Source: Bermanella sp034111105 (GTDB lineage Bacteria; Pseudomonadota; Gammaproteobacteria; Pseudomonadales; Oceanobacteraceae). From it: a DNA stretch of 64,000 bases. Of the stretch, positions 59,801 through 64,000 are shown piece after piece. Position numbers and translations under genes: made by a program. The notes beneath the pieces were generated by a model. That model ran no database searches, was not told where the DNA came from, and saw only the letters and a list, made by a program, of their open reading frames with translations. Position 1 is the first letter of the stretch. Each line of letters opens with the position of its first letter. The stretch is taken from the NCBI GenBank assembly GCA_034111105.1, contig JAWUXY010000077.1:1-64000 (forward strand), in the 5' to 3' direction.

Positions 59801-59859
59801 CGATGATCGCTGTACCCGTGTTATACAGCTTGCTTTATAAGGTTGAACAGAAGGCCTAG
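56806..59859 (+). CDS. RND-family efflux permease (HAE1/AcrB-like)
   Basis: 1017 residues with 12 helices and two large periplasmic loops. The start KASIKTPVNTWLLVVICLIG and DPSFTIKQAMVITAYPGASA are family-typical, and the proton-relay region in helix 4 is GMLVDNAIVVAEGMMLRM. The second half mirrors the first (SLFGMLIKNAIVLIEEIDIQ). No outer-membrane channel gene is adjacent, so it must borrow a TolC-type protein. The substrates cannot be read from sequence. Forms an operon with the adaptor at 55737. Confidence 0.94.
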   Translation: MDIAKASIKTPVNTWLLVVICLIGGLIGLGEIGRLEDPSFTIKQAMVITAYPGASAEQVEKEVTEPLETAIQQMSQVEEVKSVSKPGVSEITVEMKPNFDGKELPQIWDELRKRMIDAQNALPTGVRPIQVADDFGDVYGLYYALTAPDFTPYQLREFSRVIRRDLLTVPNVTKVSVEGVLKQQITVHIDTSQLANLGISLPDVKNALAYSLRPYGSGRLHVDGQRIRIPVGGVESHVDAIENITLGLPGSTSQIRIKDIARVTFDVVDIPDVLIRHNGQPAITLAVAANIEANVVEVGIAVRKQIDQILSQLPSGIILQPIYDQAQVVDEAVSGFITNLVMSVAVVIATLCLFMGWRAGIVVGAVLLLTVLGTILVMWLYGLNLQRISLGALVIAMGMLVDNAIVVAEGMMLRMQKGYNALDASSYVVKQTQWPLLGATAIGIAAFSGIGLSNDATGEFLFSLFAVILISLFLSWILAITVAPLFGSYFFEVGEENGDESFNSGLHKTYKRYLLMALHNRGKTVLLLLGVTLVSYMSFGFVKQGFFPASNTPIYYVHYWGPQSRDIRETAEFMTQAEAFAQEHEEVSAVTTFIGKGATRYTLTYAPEQANESYGVMIIRTNERDQIPLLMSKLTKQLQDNDPDARIYNTRVIFGPGVGAKLEARFMGPDQTVLRQLAQEAENILKADGELLDIRQNWRQKELILVPQYDEYAAGIAGVTRADFSDAVQFSSNGLKLGKLRDGDYSYDIIAKAQAPHETAQETDELQQLKDALVWSQYQRSYVPVRQISPQMQIESEGVLIHRRDRIRSISVYAEPGANDTAASALARVRPKIEAISLPDGYKIEWGGEFESAGKAQKALGGGLPLGFLVMILITIFLFGSVREPLIIWLIVPMAVCGVVAGLLIADLPFGFMSLLGFLSLFGMLIKNAIVLIEEIDIQIETGMDKFEAIVEASLSRLRPVSLAAVTTILGMGPLLTDAFFADMAVTIMAGLAFATILTMIAVPVLYSLLYKVEQKA

Positions 59860-59918
59860 TGCCTTCTTTGTAGGTTGGTCAGGCATCTTTATTTGATTTG
59901 GGTGCCTTTGAATTATTT

Positions 59919-59943
59919 AAGGTCGCATTGCGGCCTTTTTTTA
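59919..59943 (+). terminator. Intrinsic terminator after RND operon
   Basis: AAGGTCGC-ATT-GCGGCCTT (8 pairs with one G-T) followed by a run of T's closes the efflux operon about 60 bases after its stop codon. Confidence 0.85.
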
Positions 59944-59992
59944 TGTTTGAATGGGGTTAACAATAAAGACTTCATTAGAATAGGGGATTGAT

Positions 59993-60343
59993 ATGTCAGC
60001 CCATGAAAAAATAAACTATGTTGAGCTACCTGCAAATGACTTAGAAAAAGTGAAAGCCTTTTTTATTAAAGCGTTTGCTTGGAAGTTTACAGATTATGGC
60101 GCTGAATACACCGCATTCACTTATTCTGGAATTGATGGCGGCTTTTTCAAAGCACCGTTGTCATCATCCACTCAACAGGGTTCTGCTTTGATTGTGTTAT
60201 ATAGTGAAAATATTCAACACAGTTTAGATAAAGTAGAACAGGCAGGCGGTAAAATAATCAAACCTATTTTTATCTTTCCAGGCGGGCGCCGGTTTCATTT
60301 CTCAGACCCATGTGGCAATGAGTGGGCTGTGTGGTCGCTGTAA
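59993..60343 (+). CDS. VOC-family (glyoxalase-like) protein
   Basis: 116 residues, one VOC beta-alpha-beta-beta-beta unit pair. INYVELPANDLEKVKAFFIK is the typical start with a metal-type histidine missing, FAWKFTDYGAEYTAFTYSGI follows, and HFSDPCGNEWAVWSL closes the fold. The DPxGNxxxxW end is the family signature. Possible role: dioxygenase-, glyoxalase- or resistance-like; the ligand set is incomplete so catalysis is uncertain. Start ATG 59993 with AGGGGA upstream. Confidence 0.88.
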   Translation: MSAHEKINYVELPANDLEKVKAFFIKAFAWKFTDYGAEYTAFTYSGIDGGFFKAPLSSSTQQGSALIVLYSENIQHSLDKVEQAGGKIIKPIFIFPGGRRFHFSDPCGNEWAVWSL

Positions 60344-60356
60344 ATACAGCGCAGGT

Positions 60357-61838
60357 TTACTGGTCGCTACTAGCCGTAATCCTCTTAGGCAGTGTAATGA
60401 TGAATTGACTGCCGTCACCTAATGTTGATTCTACATCAATCGTGCCTTGCAGTTTGTGGCTCACAATATTGTAGATGATATGCATGCCTAAGCCTGTGCC
60501 ACCGTTGCCTCTTTTGGTGGTGAAAAAAGGATCAAAAATTTTCTTTTTCACTTCGTCACTCATGCCAGTGCCATCATCGCTATAAATAATTTCTATATTG
60601 TCTTCAAGTGCTTTTACTTGAATTTTAATCGTGCCGTCATCGCTTGTCTCATAGGCGTGCATTAGGCTATTCATAATGAGATTGGTGAAGACTTGGGAAA
60701 GCGCGCCAGGCAAACTATGAATGATAATGTCTTCTTCACAATCTAAAATAATAGCCACTTGGTAGCGTTTTAAATTGGGCTTTAGTGTGTAGAGGGTTTC
60801 TTGTAAATAATCATTTAAATTAAAGTCACGGTCTTCATCGTAGCTTTGGTCTGCACTGACTTGTTTAAAGCTGGTCATTAACTCACTGGCTCGAATAAGG
60901 TTTGCCGTCATTAAATGAATACCGTCGTTAAATGTCTCTATAAATGCTTTTAAGTCATTTTTCGTTAACGTGCCTTCAAAAAAAGCGGTTTCTAATTTTT
61001 TTACGCTGTCTTCAACATAACTAGCACTGGTTCTCGCAACACCTAGAGGCGTATTGATTTCATGGCTAATGCCCGCAACTAATGAGCCTAGAGACGCCAT
61101 TTTTTCGCTTTCAACCAGTTGCGATTGTGCGTGTTTTAGATTTTCTAATGCTTGTTCGGCTTTGTCTCTTTCAGAGGTTAGCATGGTATCGTGTTGTACT
61201 TGCCTCTGTTGGGCTTCATTGAATGTTTCGACCAATGTGCCAATTTCATCTTTACTTTGCCAGTTGACAGGATGGTGCTTCCCGTCTTGTTGGGAGGCCT
61301 CAATGCTTTTCATGATAGATTCTATCGGGCTAACAACCCAACGTCTAAAGACTAAGAATACGACTAAAAAGATGCTCAGTAGGGCAACTAAGGCCGTTGG
61401 GATACGGCTTAACAATATGAACTTTAGGCGGTCGTTATCGAGCTCTATGCGAAACGATGCGACGACAACGCCAATATACTGGTTTTCAAAAATAATCGGT
61501 TCGCTGAATAATTTTACATTTTGTGATTTTGGGTGTTGGCATTCATCAGGTGCATTTTCTGTGAAATTGGCATCTGACATAAGCTCGATGCATAAAATAT
61601 GGGGGTCTTGAGCGTATTGGTTGAGATAGCTGCTAATAAACTGTTGGTCAAGGTTCCATGTTGGAATTGCCACCACTTTTGCCAGTTGCTGTACTTGGGT
61701 CTTAACCTGAGACAATTGTGCTTCTTTTAGGCTCTGGCTTTCAATGTAGATAATAACAGCCGCATACAGAATACCCGCCATAAGAGTGAATGGCAGTGAG
61801 ATAAAAAAGAGTCGCTTAACCAGACTGTTTTTTGTCAT
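60357..61838 (-). CDS. Membrane sensor histidine kinase (orphan)
   Basis: 493 residues from ATG 61838 (a TTG four codons earlier is possible). One helix at about 8-31, a periplasmic sensor loop of about 115 residues, a second helix at about 146-166, then HAMP (SPIESIMKSIEASQQDGKHH), a coiled coil and the kinase with H259 in VAGISHEINTPLGV. ATP-binding boxes: VFTNLIMNSLMHAYE (N), YSDDGTGMSDE (G1), FDPFFTTKRGNGGTGLGMH (F and G2). All are intact. No response regulator gene is near, so it pairs with a distant one. The EINTPLG form of the H-box is the Ntr-type group. Confidence 0.88.
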   Translation of the reverse strand: MTKNSLVKRLFFISLPFTLMAGILYAAVIIYIESQSLKEAQLSQVKTQVQQLAKVVAIPTWNLDQQFISSYLNQYAQDPHILCIELMSDANFTENAPDECQHPKSQNVKLFSEPIIFENQYIGVVVASFRIELDNDRLKFILLSRIPTALVALLSIFLVVFLVFRRWVVSPIESIMKSIEASQQDGKHHPVNWQSKDEIGTLVETFNEAQQRQVQHDTMLTSERDKAEQALENLKHAQSQLVESEKMASLGSLVAGISHEINTPLGVARTSASYVEDSVKKLETAFFEGTLTKNDLKAFIETFNDGIHLMTANLIRASELMTSFKQVSADQSYDEDRDFNLNDYLQETLYTLKPNLKRYQVAIILDCEEDIIIHSLPGALSQVFTNLIMNSLMHAYETSDDGTIKIQVKALEDNIEIIYSDDGTGMSDEVKKKIFDPFFTTKRGNGGTGLGMHIIYNIVSHKLQGTIDVESTLGDGSQFIITLPKRITASSDQ

Positions 61839-62056
61839 ATTACGGGGCAAAGTACGGCCTTCTAAGTATTTGATGCTTATATGATTATTCTAACTTATAA
61901 AGGTTAGGCTGAAAGGGGAATTTGAGCCAGCTTTAAAATATATTGTCTAACAAATGGACTGTCTGGGTGCATCGCGCCATAATGTACAGTACAAATTGCT
62001 ATATGCTGATTTTTTTCAGCCAAAATATAATAAAAATAACAAATGCAGGCATCTCA

Positions 62057-63592
62057 ATGAGTCAGGTTCATTCCCTTTGCGTAGTTGAATCATTCTCCCA
62101 TAAACGGGTTTTAGTGACAGGTGTAACGGGCTTTCTTGGTAAGGCCATTCTTGAAAAAATGCTACGTGAAACCCCAAATGTTTCAAAGGTCTATTTACTT
62201 GTGCGCTCAAGCGCATCATGCAGCGCCCATGATCGGTGTATGAAAGACGTATTTGCCTCTAGTTTGTTCGATGTACTACGTGAACAGCATGGGGCTGGCT
62301 TTGATGCATTTATTGCAAGCAAGGTAGAAGTTGTAGCGGGTGAGCTTACTGCCCCTATGTTTGCACTGCCTAAAGACCAGTTTATTAAAATGGCGCAATC
62401 GCTTGATTTAATTATCAATTCGGCGGCGAGTGTGAACTTTCGGGAGGCCATGGATCAAGCCCTTAAAATCAATACACTTAGCTTGAATAATATTGTCTCC
62501 TTAGTTGAGCATAAAGGCGACCCGGCCAATCCCACGCAAGTTTTACAGGTATCCACATGCTATGTGAATGGCTTTAATCGGGGTGTTATGCGCGAAGATA
62601 TCGCCGCTCCTGCATCAGGGTTAATTTCTCGTAAAGAGGATGATGTTTACGATATTCAACCTGTTATTGATCAGTTAAATGCAAAGGTAGATCGTATCTA
62701 TCAAAGCATTACGAATAGCGATCAGCAGCAAAAAAAATTAATACAGTTAGGGATCAAACAAAGCCGCCACTTTGGCTGGAACGATACCTATACCTTTACC
62801 AAGTGGCTGGGTGAGCAACTGTTGATTGAGGCATTGGGTAAGAAAAACTTAACTATTCTGCGGCCGTCTATTATTGAAAGCGCGGTTAGTTCGCCGTTAC
62901 CGGGCTGGGTTGAAGGCGTGAAAGTGGCTGATGCGTTGATTTATGCCTATGCGAAAGGGCGAGTGTCTATTTTTCCTGGAGAAGACAGTGGCATTTTAGA
63001 TGTAATACCTGTGGATCTGGTCGCGAACTCAGCGTTAATGTGCGGCGCTCAAATGTTTCAAGACAGCGGGCAGTATCGTATTTATCAATGTTGCAGTGGT
63101 CGATTAAATCCGATTCGCTTAAAGCAGTTTATTGATTATGTGCAGCAGGCAGCATTGCAGCAATATAAGCAATTACCGAAATTATTTGCAGGTAAGCCGC
63201 AAGAAACATTTAAAACAGTGAGCCCTAAAACATTTAGGTTATACATGGCAGCACTTAAAGGGGGTACATGGTTAAAAACGATTGCTGGTCGGCTAATGGG
63301 CTCTAAAAGTGCAGGTCGCTTGATGGATAAAGCCAATACAACGGCCAGTTTAGCGATGATTTTTGGTTTTTATACGGCGCCTAAATATCGATTTGATTCG
63401 TTGCAACTAGAGCAATTACAAACGCTTTTTTCGGTGGCAGAGCAGGGCATGTTTAACGCAAAAGCAGATAGCTACAGTTGGCAAAAGTATCTACAAGAAA
63501 TACATCTTGCCGGTTTACATAAATATGCACTGGCAGGTAAGCCTGACCTTACGAAAAAACGCGAGCCTGATACGCAAAAGCAAGCCGCTTAG
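62057..63592 (+). CDS. Fatty acyl-CoA reductase (NAD-dependent, male-sterility-domain type)
   Basis: 511 residues from ATG 62057, chosen over an earlier in-frame start at 61943 because it gives the length of the 512-residue Marinobacter fatty acyl-CoA reductases. Extended-SDR fold: KRVLVTGVTGFLGKAILEKM is the NADPH motif, LIINSAASVNFREAMDQALK the strand-4 region, and YTFTKWLGEQLL the catalytic Y-x-x-x-K. LKVYLLVRSS-type text precedes the acidic/basic NADPH loop. The C-terminal Sterile domain covers about 350-510. It reduces fatty acyl-CoA (or acyl-ACP) to fatty alcohol for wax esters, in line with the group of organisms suggested. Confidence 0.9.
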   Translation: MSQVHSLCVVESFSHKRVLVTGVTGFLGKAILEKMLRETPNVSKVYLLVRSSASCSAHDRCMKDVFASSLFDVLREQHGAGFDAFIASKVEVVAGELTAPMFALPKDQFIKMAQSLDLIINSAASVNFREAMDQALKINTLSLNNIVSLVEHKGDPANPTQVLQVSTCYVNGFNRGVMREDIAAPASGLISRKEDDVYDIQPVIDQLNAKVDRIYQSITNSDQQQKKLIQLGIKQSRHFGWNDTYTFTKWLGEQLLIEALGKKNLTILRPSIIESAVSSPLPGWVEGVKVADALIYAYAKGRVSIFPGEDSGILDVIPVDLVANSALMCGAQMFQDSGQYRIYQCCSGRLNPIRLKQFIDYVQQAALQQYKQLPKLFAGKPQETFKTVSPKTFRLYMAALKGGTWLKTIAGRLMGSKSAGRLMDKANTTASLAMIFGFYTAPKYRFDSLQLEQLQTLFSVAEQGMFNAKADSYSWQKYLQEIHLAGLHKYALAGKPDLTKKREPDTQKQAA

Positions 63593-63616
63593 AGTGTGCA
63601 TAAAGGTTGGGTTTGA

Positions 63617-64000
63617 TTATTTAACGGGCTCAACCGATTTTACTTCAATAATGCTTTCATCATTTAGGGTGTCATAAACCCAGGTGATGTTCTGGTTCTC
63701 TAAATTTGCCCCATAAATTCGGCTGCTATCGATTTTATGAAATGCTGGTTTAGGGTCTTGAGAGAGTACTTGAATAATGAGTGTTTTAAGTTCGGGCTTG
63801 GCTTGTAATGTTTGATCGGCATCGCTACAGAAGGTAACGGTTATATTATCAGGGGCTTTTTGTGCAAAAGGGTAAACCGCATCCGTAATACTATCGCTGT
63901 AAGGCACGTAAGGTTTGATATCGACGATGGGCGTGCCATCAATTAAATCTAAACCGCTTACTTTTAATATTACCTTGGCGTGTGATGCGATTACTTGATC
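63617..64000 (-). CDS. trmO: tRNA (N6-threonylcarbamoyladenosine37-N6)-methyltransferase TrmO, C-terminal part cut by window edge
   Basis: Minus-strand frame from the stop at 63617 open to the window edge, about 127 residues. VILKVSGLDLIDGTPIVDIK and PYVPYSDSITDAVYPFAQKA match the end of the TrmO/YaeB catalytic barrel (GLDLVxGTPVxDIKPYxPxxDS), and LIIQVLSQDPKPAFHKIDSS, then IYGANLENQNITWVY, match its C-terminal domain (EVLAQDPRPAYRK, YAVWLHDFNVRW in E. coli). Makes m6t6A37 in threonine tRNA. The N-terminus lies outside the window. Confidence 0.92.
   Translation of the reverse strand, partial: DQVIASHAKVILKVSGLDLIDGTPIVDIKPYVPYSDSITDAVYPFAQKAPDNITVTFCSDADQTLQAKPELKTLIIQVLSQDPKPAFHKIDSSRIYGANLENQNITWVYDTLNDESIIEVKSVEPVK

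Noticed and set aside
61054..61611. 185-codon open frame antisense to the orphan histidine kinase
   Set aside because: Composition mirrors the kinase codons, no domain is visible, and the kinase frame has all catalytic boxes.
1..64000. CRISPR arrays, tRNA or rRNA genes, prophage
   Set aside because: No repeated spacer-like units, no tRNA cloverleaf or 16S/23S sequence, and no phage structural genes were seen in the window.

Overview
The window looks like chromosome of a marine, heterotrophic gammaproteobacterium, most likely an Oceanospirillales-type lineage such as Bermanella, Oleispira or Thalassolituus. This is inferred from moderately AT-rich DNA, a complete system I cytochrome c maturation operon (ccmABCDEFGHI), a fatty acyl-CoA reductase of the Marinobacter wax-ester type, GlyGly-CTERM and M66 secreted proteases, and gammaproteobacterial-type TrmO, HemN, Bfd and FrmA/FrmB. 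No rRNA, tRNA, CRISPR array or prophage is visible.

Layout. (1) 1-9.5 kb is an AT-rich accessory stretch full of decay. It holds the end of an IS256-family element inserted in an internally deleted LysR gene, a many-times frameshifted metallo-beta-lactamase-fold gene, a histidine kinase divergent from a BLUF blue-light receptor, a GNAT enzyme, a broken DUF2007-like gene, a lipoprotein, an outer-membrane barrel and a three-gene operon (saccharopine-dehydrogenase-like, DUF2269, DoxX-like). (2) 9.6-27.6 kb carries secreted hydrolases (alpha/beta hydrolase with a membrane-anchored partner, an M66 metalloprotease with a ricin-type end, and a trypsin-like protease with a GlyGly-CTERM tail). Between them lie redox enzymes with their own regulators (AraC, nitronate monooxygenase, Old Yellow Enzyme plus LysR, PadR plus a RetSat-like oxidoreductase, GST). 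(3) 27.7-34.8 kb has an iron-linked pair (PepSY membrane protein, Bfd with a candidate Fur box), an SDR, a pseudouridine synthase and the formaldehyde detoxification pair frmA-fghA with a LysR neighbour. (4) 34.8-39.7 kb has a fatty-acid desaturase with its ferredoxin reductase, a TetR regulator and a divergent quinone-oxidoreductase-like gene controlled by strong palindromes. (5) 39.8-43.8 kb has hemN (broken here by one frameshift) followed by a degenerate chemoreceptor-like protein and an oxygen-binding di-iron protein, then a PotD-like binding protein. (6) 44-55 kb has acylphosphatase, an RcsF-like lipoprotein, the FhlB/FliK-like pair, the ccm operon and a DTW-domain tRNA enzyme. (7) 55-64 kb has TetR plus an RND efflux pair, a VOC protein, an orphan membrane histidine kinase, a fatty acyl-CoA reductase and the C-terminal part of trmO at the window edge.

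The most unusual signals are the hemN / MCP-like / ODP cluster (a candidate soluble oxygen-iron sensing module tied to anaerobic haem synthesis), the BLUF/histidine-kinase divergon, the pair of 7-6-7 palindromes at a PadR promoter, and a 40-bp perfect-arm palindrome running into a ribosome binding site next to a TetR gene. Several genes (LysR, MBL-fold, DUF2007-like, hemN and perhaps one at 6.7 kb) are broken by frameshifts or stops, so read errors versus true decay should be kept in mind.
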